Shown here: piece after piece, positions 1 to 8,917 of the stretch
Numbering within the stretch: position 1 is the stretch's first letter
Layout: every line of letters begins with the position of its first letter
From: an uncultured bacterium
GTDB lineage: Bacteria > Verrucomicrobiota > Kiritimatiellia > CAIKKV01 > CAITUY01
Direction: 5' to 3'
DNA: 47,744 nt
NCBI GenBank assembly: GCA_903908715.1
Contig: CAIVSY010000012.1
Span: forward strand, 1-47,744
Made by a program: the position numbers and the translations under genes
Notes under the pieces: generated by a model
Told to the model about the DNA's origin: nothing
What the model saw: only the letters and a program-made list of their open reading frames with translations
Databases searched by the model: none

Positions 1-2
1 AG

Positions 3-959
3 GGCGAATATGGGCGGGAGGTGACGACGGTCTGGCGCGATGCCGCGGCGGGCTCATTCGGCCTGTTCGACATGCGGCATGCCAATGCGGTCGTGTCCGT
101 GCTTACGCTGACCAACGGTCTGGCGAGCGGAGTGGCGGGATCGGCCGTCTACATGACCGCGGGAACGGTCAGCAACTGCGTGATCACGCGCTGCTCGAAG
201 CCGTCCACGGATGGCGGCGGCGGCATTGTGTACGCCTCCGGTGGGTTGATCACCGGGTGCGTCATTTCGAACAACTGGGCCTGGTACGGGGTTGTGTCGT
301 TGAACGGAACGGTGGGGGTTGAGGACAGCATCGTGACGGCCTGCACCACGTACGACTACGGTGTGGTGATGCTGCAATCCGCCAGCGCTTACGTACGGCG
401 CTGCCGGATCACCCGCAACTCATCCGGCTCCCCTGGCAACGGCCCCTCGGGCGTTAACTTCACCGGCGGCCGGCTGGAGAATTGTCTGATAGCCACCAAT
501 ACATGCACCAGTGGCGGCTCCGCCGGCGGCGTCTATCTGAACAACGCGGCGGCAACGATGGTGAACTGCACCGTGGCAGGCAACGTGCGATCGGGCGGTA
601 CCTACAGCGGGGTGCGCCGTGACAACGGCACGGTCACCAACTGCATCATCTACGGCAACGGGACCGGTGCCACGGGCGAAAACTACACGGGCAGCGTGTC
701 CGTGTGCTGGTATTCCTGCGCCCCGGAACTGGCGCACGGTTCGCAGGGGAACATCACGAATGACCCGGTGTTTGTCGCCGCCTCCAACGGGAACTTCCGG
801 CTGAAACGTGAATCGCCGTGCCTGAATACCGGAACAAACCAGGCCTGGATGATCGGAGCCGTGGACCTGGACGGGAATCCGCGGATCAAGCAGAGCCGGG
901 TCGACATGGGAGCCTATGAGTTGCCTCCCGCCCTCGGCACCATCCTGGAACTGCGGTAA
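3..959 (+). CDS. Beta-helix surface protein, C-terminal part (partial)
   Basis: The reading frame is open from the first bases, so the true start lies upstream; the GTG at 21 is only the first internal start-like codon. The product is rich in short Gly/Asn/Thr turns with recurring 'N-C-x-(I/V/T)' steps (NCVITRC, NCLIATN, NCTVAGN, NCIIYGN), typical of right-handed parallel beta-helix (pectate-lyase-like) proteins. The last 60 residues, with 'DLDGNPRI' and 'VDMGAYE', match the choice-of-anchor Q type ending seen in secreted proteins of PVC and related bacteria. Probably extracellular or cell-surface. Substrate unknown; no catalytic residues can be assigned. No PEP-CTERM-like tail is visible. 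Confidence 0.8.
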   Translation, partial: GEYGREVTTVWRDAAAGSFGLFDMRHANAVVSVLTLTNGLASGVAGSAVYMTAGTVSNCVITRCSKPSTDGGGGIVYASGGLITGCVISNNWAWYGVVSLNGTVGVEDSIVTACTTYDYGVVMLQSASAYVRRCRITRNSSGSPGNGPSGVNFTGGRLENCLIATNTCTSGGSAGGVYLNNAAATMVNCTVAGNVRSGGTYSGVRRDNGTVTNCIIYGNGTGATGENYTGSVSVCWYSCAPELAHGSQGNITNDPVFVAASNGNFRLKRESPCLNTGTNQAWMIGAVDLDGNPRIKQSRVDMGAYELPPALGTILELR

Positions 960-985
960 GGCGGGCCCCTACACCGCCGGTTTTT
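960..985 (+). terminator. Weak intrinsic terminator candidate
   Basis: A GGCGG/CCGCC stem (960-964 with 974-978) is followed by GG and five T residues, directly after the beta-helix stop codon. The stem is only 5 bp with a 9-nt loop, so this is tentative. Confidence 0.35.
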
Positions 986-1004
986 CCAAAGGAGCGCTAT
1001 GGCG

Positions 1005-1033
1005 TTGACCCGCAGGAACGTCTTTTCTACACT
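1005..1033 (+). promoter_or_regulatory. Sigma70-like promoter, TTGACC-17-TACACT
   Basis: The -35 box TTGACC (1005-1010) and -10 box TACACT (1028-1033) are separated by 17 bp. The predicted start of transcription (about 1040) is only a few bases before the ATG at 1043, so the transporter mRNA would be leaderless or nearly so. No Shine-Dalgarno sequence sits directly before that ATG, which fits. Confidence 0.5.
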
Positions 1034-1042
1034 CTGCCCCCT

Positions 1043-2320
1043 ATGAATCCGCCACTGTTGCCGGTCATTCTCTTTATCGTATGTTATGCGCTTTTTGTCA
1101 TCCTGCCCAAGTTCCGGTCCCTGATTGCCTGCGGCGGGGCGGTCATCCTGGTCCTGTCCGGAGCGGTTCCCTGGCGGGAAGCCTTGACGGAACACATCTC
1201 CTGGAATGTCGTCGCCCTCTTCTTCGGAACCCTGGTGCTCGCGGAACTGTTCATGCTTTCCCGGATGCCGGCGGTGATCGCCGAGGCACTTGTGGACCGT
1301 TCCAAGACCGCGCGCGGCGCCATGCTGCTGATCTGCACATTGTCTGGCTTTATCTCCATGTTCGTAGAGAACGTGGCCGTTGTGCTTCTGGTCGCCCCCG
1401 TCGCCCTGAGCCTGGCGGAGAAACTCAATACATCCCCCGTACGCCTGATGATCCTGATTGCCCTCTCTTCCAACCTGCAGGGCACGGCTACGCTCATCGG
1501 TGACCCGCCCAGCATGATCCTGGCGGGCTATCTCAAGCTGACCTTCAATGACTTCTTCGTATACCTCGGAAAGCCCGGCATCTTCTTTGCCGTCCAGATC
1601 GGCGCCCTTGCCGCCCTCGCGGTCTCCGCCTACATCCTGCGCCGCCATCACGAGGCCATCCGCCTGATCCCCCAGGAATCGGTGCGCTCCTGGTTCCCGT
1701 CCGTCCTGCTCGCAGTCCTGGTTGCCGGACTGGCCTCCACCTCGGTGTTCGACCCGGACTTCAAGTGGCTTGCAGGCACCCTGACGATGGCCCTGGCGAT
1801 TGTCGCTTTATTCTGGTATCGCCTGTTCGCTCACTGGGGCTCCACGCGTCAGTTGATCCGCACCCTGGACTGGGACACGACACTCTTTCTCGTCGGCATC
1901 TTCGTGGTGGTCGGCGCCCTGAGTTCCTCCGGTTGGCTGGACGTCGTGGCGCGGGAACTGGCGCACATCGCCGGAAACAATGTTCTTGTGTCGTTTCTGC
2001 TGATCGTCGTGGTCGCGGTTGTGGTTTCCGCCTTTGTGGACAACGTGCCGTTCCTGCTGGCCATGATCCCGGTGGCGCAAAAGATGGCCGACACCATGTC
2101 CGTGCCGGTCCCGCTGTTGATGTTCGGCCTGCTGATCGGAGCCTGCCTGGGCGGGAACATCACGCCCATTGGAGCTTCGGCCAATGTGGTGGCTATCGGC
2201 ATACTGAAGAAGAAGGGACACCTTGTCTCATTTGGAGAATTCATGAGGATCGGCATCCCCTACACCATCGCCGCCGTGGCTACCGGATGCCTCTTTGTCT
2301 GGTTTACCTGGGCGCCGTGA
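1043..2320 (+). CDS. ArsB/NhaD-type anion or Na+/H+ transporter
   Basis: A 425-residue polytopic membrane protein with about 11 hydrophobic segments. It has features of the ion-transporter superfamily that includes ArsB, NhaD and citrate/SLC13 carriers: an 'SGFISMFVENVAVVLL'-like loop in the first half, 'QGTATLIGDPPS' at about residue 150, and a second-half repeat with 'VDNVPFLLAMIP' and 'GGNITPIGASANVVAIG'. The paired Asn-Pro and Gly-Asn re-entrant loops are the family's transport signature. The substrate cannot be fixed from sequence (arsenite, citrate, other anions, or Na+/H+ exchange). There is no ars gene nearby. The ATG at 1043 is chosen because the next in-frame Met would remove the first membrane segments. 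Confidence 0.85.
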   Translation: MNPPLLPVILFIVCYALFVILPKFRSLIACGGAVILVLSGAVPWREALTEHISWNVVALFFGTLVLAELFMLSRMPAVIAEALVDRSKTARGAMLLICTLSGFISMFVENVAVVLLVAPVALSLAEKLNTSPVRLMILIALSSNLQGTATLIGDPPSMILAGYLKLTFNDFFVYLGKPGIFFAVQIGALAALAVSAYILRRHHEAIRLIPQESVRSWFPSVLLAVLVAGLASTSVFDPDFKWLAGTLTMALAIVALFWYRLFAHWGSTRQLIRTLDWDTTLFLVGIFVVVGALSSSGWLDVVARELAHIAGNNVLVSFLLIVVVAVVVSAFVDNVPFLLAMIPVAQKMADTMSVPVPLLMFGLLIGACLGGNITPIGASANVVAIGILKKKGHLVSFGEFMRIGIPYTIAAVATGCLFVWFTWAP

Positions 2321-2464
2321 TCCTTTTCCGGTCGAACGCAATATCCCTTGCGGCATGGGCCGTCCATACCAGTCGGGTAGACTGCCCTCATAATCCCTCC
2401 CAACCGGTCTTGAGGTGCTAGCATGCCGGACTGTTGCGAACCTGTTCCTTCGTAGACTGCACCG

Positions 2465-4216
2465 TCAACTGAGCCGTTCCGTGAACCATGCGCACTGGTA
2501 GGGGGCCAGTGTATTCGTCCCACCGTCCGTCCATCCGCCGCCCCCGGGCGCCAGCGCATCCATCCCTCGCCCCGCCACGATTCCCGCTTCCTGCAACGCC
2601 CCGGTGGGTATCGCAACCGGTCCTGCCGTGAGATTGGCCAACGCGAGCAGCGGCGGATGCCCGCCGCCGGGGATCCTCACAACGCCAAAAAGACGGGGGT
2701 CGCCTTGCAAGACCTTCTGGGCGGCGTTCGGATGCAAAGCCGGCAAACCGCTCCGCATCGCCAGACGCCGCCGCAGTTCCTCAAACACCCGCGACGTGAC
2801 GGACGTCCCTTCCGACAGGCTCGCCTCAAGCGCGGCCCGGTCCCACCGCCCGCGATTGATAGAACGCGGCCGTCCCGTCCGCCGCACCTCCTCCAGATCA
2901 TTGGGTGTGGCGGTCAGGGAGTGGAAGTAGACCGCCGGAATTCCCTGGAGCGCCAGCGGAATGGTCTGGGAACAAAGAAACCGGGCCATATGAAGATCCT
3001 CGGTGTCGTTCTCGCGCCCCACGGCATCAAACCATGTGCAGTTGAGTTCGTACGGCGACTCCCCACCGTCGCGATCGCGCTTCATGGATACGGCGCCGCC
3101 CCGGCGGCGGATATGCCCGGCCAGGGCCTGGACATGTTCGGCGGGCACCAGATCCAGGAGAGGCCTCACGCCGATGCCATCGTGCGATGCCGTGAAGTTC
3201 AGAAAAGTGCAGCCCGCGGGCAGGGGCGCCAGCCGCGCCACCCATGCCGACAGCCATCGGGAGTCACCCCGCAGCAGGGCGTCGAGGAGAAGGGGGGGCA
3301 GCGGGAACTGGTAGACCAGATGGGCGGCATCCCCGTTGCCGAAGTACCGCAGATTCTCCTCATGCGGCACATTGGTCTCGGCCAGCAAGAGGCCGTCCGG
3401 CGCCACCACGCGGAGAAATTCCCGCAACAGGCGGACGATCTCGAATGTTTGCGGCAGATGAATACAAGGTGTGCCGGCCTGCTTCCACAGGTAGGCGATG
3501 GCATCCAGGCGGAACATCCGCGCCCCCATGGAGGTGTAATACAGGATCAGGTCCAGGATCTCGAAAAGCACATCAGGGTTGGCGTAGTTCAAGTCCACTT
3601 GATCGGCGCTAAAGGTAGTCCAGACATGCCGCTCCCCTCCCCTCGTGTGGACGGGCGTCAAGAGCGGGTGTGTCCTCGGGCGGACCACGCCCGACAGGTC
3701 TGCGGAAGGATCGCCCTCGATGAAATAGTCTCGGCCGGGCGCCGTGCCGGTCCGGAAGTCGTCAAACCAGTTGCTGTGGCTGGACACATGGTTGAGCACC
3801 ATGTCCACCATGAGTTGGAAGTGCTCCCCCAGCGCCCTCACATCCTCCCACGTCCCCAGATCGGGATCCACCTTCCGGTAGTGAATCACGGAGAACCCGT
3901 CATCGGAGGACGACGGGAAGAACGGCAGCACATGAATCGTCGAAAATGCCCCGCGCAACCGACGGTCGGCGAAATCCTTCAAAACGCACAAGGGCAGCCG
4001 GGCAGGGTCGCGCACCATGTCGGCATATGTGATCAGGACCGCATCCCGCTGGGACCACTTCTCATGCCCTGCCCGGGGGGCCACCCCTCCCACCCCGTAC
4101 CGCCCCACCATCATGGCCAACCGGTCGAGGCAACGGCCTGCCGCCTCCTCTCCATACAAGGCAACAAACCGTTCGCGCAGGTAGCGCATCGAAGGGCTGG
4201 CAAAGTAGGTTGTCAT
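2465..4216 (-). CDS. GH13_18 sugar phosphorylase, glucosylglycerate phosphorylase-like
   Basis: A 583-residue (beta/alpha)8 enzyme of the sucrose phosphorylase subfamily. Visible residues are the nucleophile Asp in 'FRLDAIAYLWK' (about residue 240), the acid/base Glu in 'LLAETNVPHEEN', the transition-state Asp in 'TASHDGIG', and 'VDMVLNH' for region I. The 'GTPCIHLPQT' and 'YFGNGDAAHLVYQF' stretches resemble E. coli YcjM-type glucosylglycerate phosphorylases more than true sucrose phosphorylases. The expected reaction is reversible phosphorolysis of glucosylglycerate to glucose-1-phosphate and glycerate. The ATG at 4216 overlaps the upstream glycosyltransferase stop by 4 bp (ATGA), which fixes the start over a longer frame from 4261. 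A GpgS gene nearby supports the role. Sucrose or glucosylglycerol phosphorylase is the alternative. Confidence 0.8.
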   Translation of the reverse strand: MTTYFASPSMRYLRERFVALYGEEAAGRCLDRLAMMVGRYGVGGVAPRAGHEKWSQRDAVLITYADMVRDPARLPLCVLKDFADRRLRGAFSTIHVLPFFPSSSDDGFSVIHYRKVDPDLGTWEDVRALGEHFQLMVDMVLNHVSSHSNWFDDFRTGTAPGRDYFIEGDPSADLSGVVRPRTHPLLTPVHTRGGERHVWTTFSADQVDLNYANPDVLFEILDLILYYTSMGARMFRLDAIAYLWKQAGTPCIHLPQTFEIVRLLREFLRVVAPDGLLLAETNVPHEENLRYFGNGDAAHLVYQFPLPPLLLDALLRGDSRWLSAWVARLAPLPAGCTFLNFTASHDGIGVRPLLDLVPAEHVQALAGHIRRRGGAVSMKRDRDGGESPYELNCTWFDAVGRENDTEDLHMARFLCSQTIPLALQGIPAVYFHSLTATPNDLEEVRRTGRPRSINRGRWDRAALEASLSEGTSVTSRVFEELRRRLAMRSGLPALHPNAAQKVLQGDPRLFGVVRIPGGGHPPLLALANLTAGPVAIPTGALQEAGIVAGRGMDALAPGGGGWTDGGTNTLAPYQCAWFTERLS

Positions 4217-5517
4217 GCGGGGTACAATGCCTCCATGTTGACGATGAGGGACCGGAGACACCGGCGCAGTTCCGCGTAACTGTAATGCCGGGCGGCGACC
4301 CGGTAGTTATGCTCCACCATGTCCCGGCGATACTCCGGCTCTTCCAGAACTCGCCGCACGCGGGCAACTACCTCTTCCGTCAGGAATCCATCCATGACGG
4401 GCGTCTGGAATCCCTTCGGCTCAATATCGCGATGGAAAATCGCGTAGCGATTTACCAGAACCGGCACCTTATGGTATACCGCCTCCAGAAACGCATTCCC
4501 GAACCCCTCGTACAGGCTTGGGTATGTGACGAGGGCCGCATGGGGGTAGACATCACCGAGGGTATACATCTTCCGTCCCTCCCGGTCCCGGTACCGGACT
4601 TCGCTCACGCGGGTCGCGAAGAAACGTAGGTCGACCGAATTCCGGCGGGCATAATCCATCAACATGCGCCGGTATTCCACCCCTTCGTCTCCCGCCTCGT
4701 GCGAAATCACCAGCTTGTACCGGGGATTCCCAAGCATGCGGACCAGATCGACGGCATGTTCGATTCCCTTTCTCGGGACCACCCGCGTGGGCTGGAGGAT
4801 CATCACATCGCCCGGCGCCAAACCTATTTCGCCCCTCAGGTCGGCGGCGTAGGCATCGGGCGGTTTGGGCGGATTCTCAAAATCCAGCACGTTGGGAATA
4901 ATGACCGAAGACGTCCCCTTGCGCCGGGCGAGTTCCTCCTGGGCGAACTGGCTGATCACCACATGCTGCAGGTCGGCATCCCGGCTGGGAAAGGCCATGT
5001 CAAGAATATCGCTGATGGAATTGACCGAAAAACGCGTCCTTTCCCAGTAGAAGTCGTGGTGGTGCGCGATACACGGCATATGGGTTTCCGCCATGAACTG
5101 GGTTACAGCAACTCCCATCGGCACATGCATGGGGATGGACAGCACATTCTCGAACACCAGCAGGTTCAGTTTGAAGCGCTGGACAAAGTCATACAGCGTT
5201 CCTTTCAGGTATTCCGCCATGGCATTGATCCGTTGCGTAACCAGGCGGTCGCGGGCCGTCCGGCCCCAGACCCGGGCCTCGATCCACATGTTTTCCGGGT
5301 GCGTGAAGAATGCCTCGGGAACACACAGACTGCGCTCCGCCGGATGATCCAGCCGGCCCGCATACCAGAAACACTCGTGTTGGTCGGCGCCAAGGACCTG
5401 GGCCCACTTGACGCTTTCCAGGGATACGCCGTCCGTTCCCGCGAAACGGGTCGAAACGAACCCTACCCGCTGGGGTCTGATCAACCGCCCAGTGCGCCAG
5501 TTCGCGATGCCTGCCAT
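4213..5517 (-). CDS. GT4 glycosyltransferase, possible mannosylglucosylglycerate synthase
   Basis: A 434-residue GT-B fold retaining glycosyltransferase. The N-terminal domain begins 'VGFVSTRFAGTDGVSLES', with 'AHHHDFYWERTRF' at about residue 160. The C-terminal domain has 'QPTRVVPRKGIEHAVDL' (nucleotide-sugar site) and the E-x7-E motif in 'YEGFGNAFLEAV'. The 'FAGTDGVSLE' start recalls glycosyltransferases near glucosylglycerate and mannosylglucosylglycerate genes; that is recollection plus context, not proof. It is translationally coupled (ATGA) to the phosphorylase and lies 68 bp after the symporter. A purine-rich AGAGGGG lies about 7 nt before the ATG. Donor (GDP-mannose, UDP- or ADP-glucose) and acceptor are unassigned. 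Confidence 0.75.
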   Translation of the reverse strand: MAGIANWRTGRLIRPQRVGFVSTRFAGTDGVSLESVKWAQVLGADQHECFWYAGRLDHPAERSLCVPEAFFTHPENMWIEARVWGRTARDRLVTQRINAMAEYLKGTLYDFVQRFKLNLLVFENVLSIPMHVPMGVAVTQFMAETHMPCIAHHHDFYWERTRFSVNSISDILDMAFPSRDADLQHVVISQFAQEELARRKGTSSVIIPNVLDFENPPKPPDAYAADLRGEIGLAPGDVMILQPTRVVPRKGIEHAVDLVRMLGNPRYKLVISHEAGDEGVEYRRMLMDYARRNSVDLRFFATRVSEVRYRDREGRKMYTLGDVYPHAALVTYPSLYEGFGNAFLEAVYHKVPVLVNRYAIFHRDIEPKGFQTPVMDGFLTEEVVARVRRVLEEPEYRRDMVEHNYRVAARHYSYAELRRCLRSLIVNMEALYPA

Positions 5518-5585
5518 TCTTTATCCCCTCTCTTTCACCTACATCGCCGCGTCACGGTTCCAGAATATCGTCTCTCCCTGCCGCG

Positions 5586-7229
5586 TCAATCGGAAAGCCC
5601 GCTCGCGTGGAAACCGGCTGCATACCTTTGCAGCGCCCACAATCCCGCGACCAGCGCCACGGAATAAAGCGCCAGCACAACCCGGTAACGCCGCCAGTCC
5701 CGCCGGTAGTCGAAAAACCGCGATTCCTCGCGGTGGTACACATACGGCCCCGACCGCTCAACAATCCCCGGTTCAGGGAACATCACGCTGACGAGATATC
5801 CCGTGACAAAGGTTATGAAGCATCCACTGAAATTCCACCACACCCAGGAAACGCCCGGCAAACACCACCATGTAAGAAGGTTCGCCGCGAAACCCGCCGG
5901 AACGGCAATCATCACCCCCCTGTCATGGGCTCTGCGTGTGAGCGTCGCCAGGAGAAACACGGCCAGGACCGGGCCGTTCGCAAGCGAGGCCAGCTTGTTC
6001 ACGGACTCGATGATCGAAGTCGAAACCCCCCCGACAAGAAACGAAAACACCACGCACACCACGCCCCAGAACAGGGTCGTCAACCGCGGCCAGAGGATGG
6101 CCGGACGCCCGGTCAATTTCCGTTTCAGCCAGTACCGGCCTACAATATCCCTCATCGTCACCGCCGAAAGGGAGTTGATCGTGGAATCCAGGGAGGACAT
6201 CGCCGCCGCAAAGAGGGAAACGATGATCAAGCCGATCACTCCATGCGGAAGAAAACGCAGGCAGAAGACCGGAACCGCGAGATTGTGATTCACCGCGCCT
6301 CCGCTATCGCGCATCGCTTCGACCAGTCCAGGGTCAGCCCGCATGACCGCCGCAATGGCCACCCCGACCAGGCAGTAGGCCAGCACCAGAGGGAATCGCA
6401 GGACTCCATTCAGGAACAACGACATGTTCGTATCATCCACCGAACGGGTGGATAGTTCCCTCTGAACCTGGGTCTGGTCGCAACCATAATAACTGAGATA
6501 GAGAAAGAACCCGCCGATCACCATCGGCCAGAAAGCAAAGGTCCCCCCTTCCGCGAAACCCGTTTTTCCAAAATCCAGCGTGCGCGTTTTCTCCAATGGA
6601 AAAGCGGCCCACATCCTGTCCCAGCCGCCGGCTTCCGGAATGGCATAGGTCAGACAGAGAACAATGCCGGCCGCAATGATGACCATTTGCACAGCGTCCG
6701 ACCACACCACCGCGCGAATGCCTCCCATGTAGTCATAGGCCACCGTCACCGCGCCCAGGATCAGCACCGCCCCCCAGAAGGGAAGCCCTGAGATTGTTTC
6801 GATGACCAGGCCAACACCGTATACGGTGACCCCCGTGGAAAAGGCGCGGGTGAACAGGAAAAACACCGAGAGGACAATCCGGCTCCGGGGCCCGAAACGC
6901 CGCTCCAGATACTCGTAGACCGAAATGACCCCCTGCCTGCGGAAAAACGGCAACAGCCATGTCATCACCCCGATCATGGCCAGCGGCACCGCGAGTTCAT
7001 ACTGGAGCCACAGGAGGCCACCGACCCCGATGACAAACGCCGGAGCCCCCAAAAGGCTGTTGGTGGAACATTGTGTGGCCATGGTGGAGGACGCGATGAG
7101 CCACACGGACATCCGGTTCGACCCCAGGTAGTAATCGCGCTCGTGGGCCTGATGCCGGCCCAACCAAGCCGACATAACCAGCATGGCCGCCATATAGACC
7201 GCCACAACGATCCAATCCAGCCCGTTCAT
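5586..7229 (-). CDS. Sodium:solute symporter (SSS family)
   Basis: A 547-residue protein with about 13 hydrophobic segments. The start 'MNGLDWIVVAVYMAAMLVMSAWLG' and the early 'RDYYLGSNRMSVWLIASS' are typical of SSS (SGLT-like) symporters. Further family features are 'YEYLERRFGPRSR' (about residue 125) and 'YDYMGGIRAVVWSDAVQ' (about residue 185). The ATG at 7229 starts the first membrane segment; a frame from 7322 would add a charged 31-residue leader and is rejected. As first gene of a three-gene minus-strand run with a GT4 and a sugar phosphorylase, it is likely to import a sugar or osmolyte such as a glucosylglycerate-type compound. That is inference from context. Confidence 0.9.
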   Translation of the reverse strand: MNGLDWIVVAVYMAAMLVMSAWLGRHQAHERDYYLGSNRMSVWLIASSTMATQCSTNSLLGAPAFVIGVGGLLWLQYELAVPLAMIGVMTWLLPFFRRQGVISVYEYLERRFGPRSRIVLSVFFLFTRAFSTGVTVYGVGLVIETISGLPFWGAVLILGAVTVAYDYMGGIRAVVWSDAVQMVIIAAGIVLCLTYAIPEAGGWDRMWAAFPLEKTRTLDFGKTGFAEGGTFAFWPMVIGGFFLYLSYYGCDQTQVQRELSTRSVDDTNMSLFLNGVLRFPLVLAYCLVGVAIAAVMRADPGLVEAMRDSGGAVNHNLAVPVFCLRFLPHGVIGLIIVSLFAAAMSSLDSTINSLSAVTMRDIVGRYWLKRKLTGRPAILWPRLTTLFWGVVCVVFSFLVGGVSTSIIESVNKLASLANGPVLAVFLLATLTRRAHDRGVMIAVPAGFAANLLTWWCLPGVSWVWWNFSGCFITFVTGYLVSVMFPEPGIVERSGPYVYHREESRFFDYRRDWRRYRVVLALYSVALVAGLWALQRYAAGFHASGLSD

Positions 7230-7560
7230 GTCGAGCCACCCTGTCTCTTGACTGCATCCCCAATTGTTCCAGACATCCTCTTCCTCTTTCCTCACCCGGC
7301 CTTGCCATTCTCCTTTTCGCACTTCTTCATACCCATGGCAAGCCTGTGTTCCTAGCTCGCATCAAAAAAAATGGGTCACGCTGGCATGGAGCCACCGGGA
7401 CATCACAAAGTTTAATAATGGATTTTTTCGGAGCGACCCGTTGATGAAAAAGATTCCCACGCCTGTCTTGCCGACTTTGTCCAGCACTCCCTGCCGCCTT
7501 CGGTGCGGTCACCTTTATCTGGACAACCCGCTGGGTGTTCAAGCTTACCGCTGACTGCAA
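7230..7560. other. Divergent intergenic region
   Basis: About 330 bp between the symporter start and the antiporter promoter. It holds short overlapping frames with no recognisable product and an A8 run near 7364-7371. I see no convincing promoter for the symporter on the minus strand, no RNA gene and no repeat. Confidence 0.5.
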
Positions 7561-7588
7561 TGGACAAAATCAATCCTCTCACTATACT
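7561..7588 (+). promoter_or_regulatory. Sigma70-like promoter, TGGACA-16-TATACT
   Basis: The -35 TGGACA (7561-7566) and -10 TATACT (7583-7588) each differ from consensus at one position, with a 16-bp spacer. Predicted transcription starts near 7595, leaving a leader of about 45 nt before the antiporter ATG at 7640. Confidence 0.6.
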
Positions 7589-7639
7589 TACGCTATTCGG
7601 AAACATCTTCTGGACGCGCGATTTTGAAGAAACACTAAA

Positions 7640-8824
7640 ATGAACTTCACGGAAATCACCATTCTTCTTCTCCTGCTGGTGATGACTGTGCCAGACTTCT
7701 GCCGCAGAATCGGCCGTCCAGCCCTGACCTACGCCGTCTACCTGCTCTGCGGCATGTTGATCAACCCTTTCCTTGACTTGGACATCCGGCAGGCCCTGCG
7801 CACCGTCGGAGAAATCGGATTCATCCTGCTACTTTTTGAAATCGGTCTTGAGGTGGATATTCCCAGGCTGAAAACAATGATCACCCCATTCCGCCGCGCC
7901 ACCGCATGGATCCTGCTTCAAGTTCCCGTCCTTTTGTTCGTTGCCATGACCTGCGGTTTTCCGCTTACAGTCAGCCTGATCGCTGTAGCCGGATTTTGCG
8001 GCTGTTCCGTGGGCATGGCGTTCCAGGGCTGGTATCACTATCCGCTCCACCCCCGACAGGCTAAGGCAGATTTCCTGTATTGGATGATCCTGCTCGAAGT
8101 CATTGCCATGATCGTTCTCAGCGCGGGAGGAGCGTTACTGGGCAACGGACTGGGATTCGGCCTGTTACTGAGCATCAGCGGAATTATCCTAACCATCGCC
8201 CTCATCGCCGTCTTTGGCGATACCCTTGCCCGCCGGGTGGCCTACTTCAGCCGCTCCACGTTGCGTTGGCGGGCGCATTTCTGGATCCTTTTCGTGCTGG
8301 CCGCTGTTTCTATTGCGCGCCGACTCGGCCTTCCGCCCCCAAAAGCCGCCTTCTTTCTCGGGCTTGCCATATCCCGGACCACACACGAAGGACTCGCCTT
8401 GGAACACCACCTCCGCCCCATCGGGCAGCACCTGTTGATCCCTGTCTTCTTTCTTTCGTTGGGCGCCTCCACGCAACCGGCGGCCTGGTTCAGCATAACG
8501 GGGTGGCACGCCCTCCTTACGGCAGCGATCATCCTCTTGCTGCGCCGCCTCATCACACGCCCCATCCTGCAAGAGGCCGGCGGGCCCTACCCACACTGGA
8601 TCGCTTCGCCAAATCTGACCATTGCGGCCGTGGCAGCCGAAGTTCTCAGCCAGGCAAATGTACCTCACGGTCCTATCGCCTGGCTGTTAATGTCATCTAC
8701 CCTTGTGACACTCTACGCCATTCTGGCACAGCCATCCCTTCCCGAACCCAATCCGGCAAACCATCCCCTGGAAGCCGCTTCGCCAGACACTGCCAACCCA
8801 AAGGTTCCCCGTCTCCAGGCTTGA
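7640..8824 (+). CDS. Kef-type cation/proton antiporter (CPA2), membrane domain only
   Basis: A 394-residue protein with about 11-12 hydrophobic segments. The N-terminal half matches the Na+/H+ exchanger fold of KefB/KefC-like proteins: 'LTYAVYLLCGMLINPF', then 'GEIGFILLLFEIGLEVDI' (the conserved E-I-G-L-E stretch, residues 55-75). In the second half, 'LPPPKAAFFLGLAIS' and 'LIPVFFLSLGAST' are typical. It stops after the membrane part, with no TrkA-N or RCK domain. Its position before the osmolyte operon suggests a part in K+/H+ or Na+/H+ balance under osmotic stress; this is inference. The ATG at 7640 is the first in frame, with weak upstream GAAGAA. Confidence 0.85.
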   Translation: MNFTEITILLLLLVMTVPDFCRRIGRPALTYAVYLLCGMLINPFLDLDIRQALRTVGEIGFILLLFEIGLEVDIPRLKTMITPFRRATAWILLQVPVLLFVAMTCGFPLTVSLIAVAGFCGCSVGMAFQGWYHYPLHPRQAKADFLYWMILLEVIAMIVLSAGGALLGNGLGFGLLLSISGIILTIALIAVFGDTLARRVAYFSRSTLRWRAHFWILFVLAAVSIARRLGLPPPKAAFFLGLAISRTTHEGLALEHHLRPIGQHLLIPVFFLSLGASTQPAAWFSITGWHALLTAAIILLLRRLITRPILQEAGGPYPHWIASPNLTIAAVAAEVLSQANVPHGPIAWLLMSSTLVTLYAILAQPSLPEPNPANHPLEAASPDTANPKVPRLQA

Positions 8825-8849
8825 CCTGACGGCGTTGAGCCGCTAATAA
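8821..8849 (+). promoter_or_regulatory. Possible promoter of the GpgS operon
   Basis: TTGACC (8821-8826) and TAATAA (8844-8849) with a 17-bp spacer overlap the antiporter stop codon. The -35 is good; the -10 matches consensus at only three positions. If used, the operon would have a leader of about 140 nt. Confidence 0.35.
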
Positions 8850-8867
8850 GTCCACAGAGAGCAAGGG

Positions 8868-8917
8868 TGTGATGTCCGCTCATCACAGGATGACCGGGAA
8901 GGTCGGGCCGCCTTCCC
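8868..8917 (+). promoter_or_regulatory. Two tandem hairpins in the GpgS operon leader
   Basis: Hairpin 1 pairs TGTGATG (8868-8874) with CATCACA (8881-8887) around a 6-nt loop. Hairpin 2 pairs GGGAAGG (8896-8902) with CCTTCCC (8911-8917) around an 8-nt loop. A weaker TGCC/GGCA hairpin follows near 8952-8964, before the AGAGGA ribosome site. No T-run follows, so these are not simple terminators. They look like a structured 5' leader; I do not recognise it as a known riboswitch. Confidence 0.45.

Noticed and set aside
2657-4279. 540-codon open frame antisense to the sugar phosphorylase
   Set aside because: Low-complexity Gly/Pro/Arg/His-rich product without family features; a GC-driven shadow of the conserved GH13 gene.
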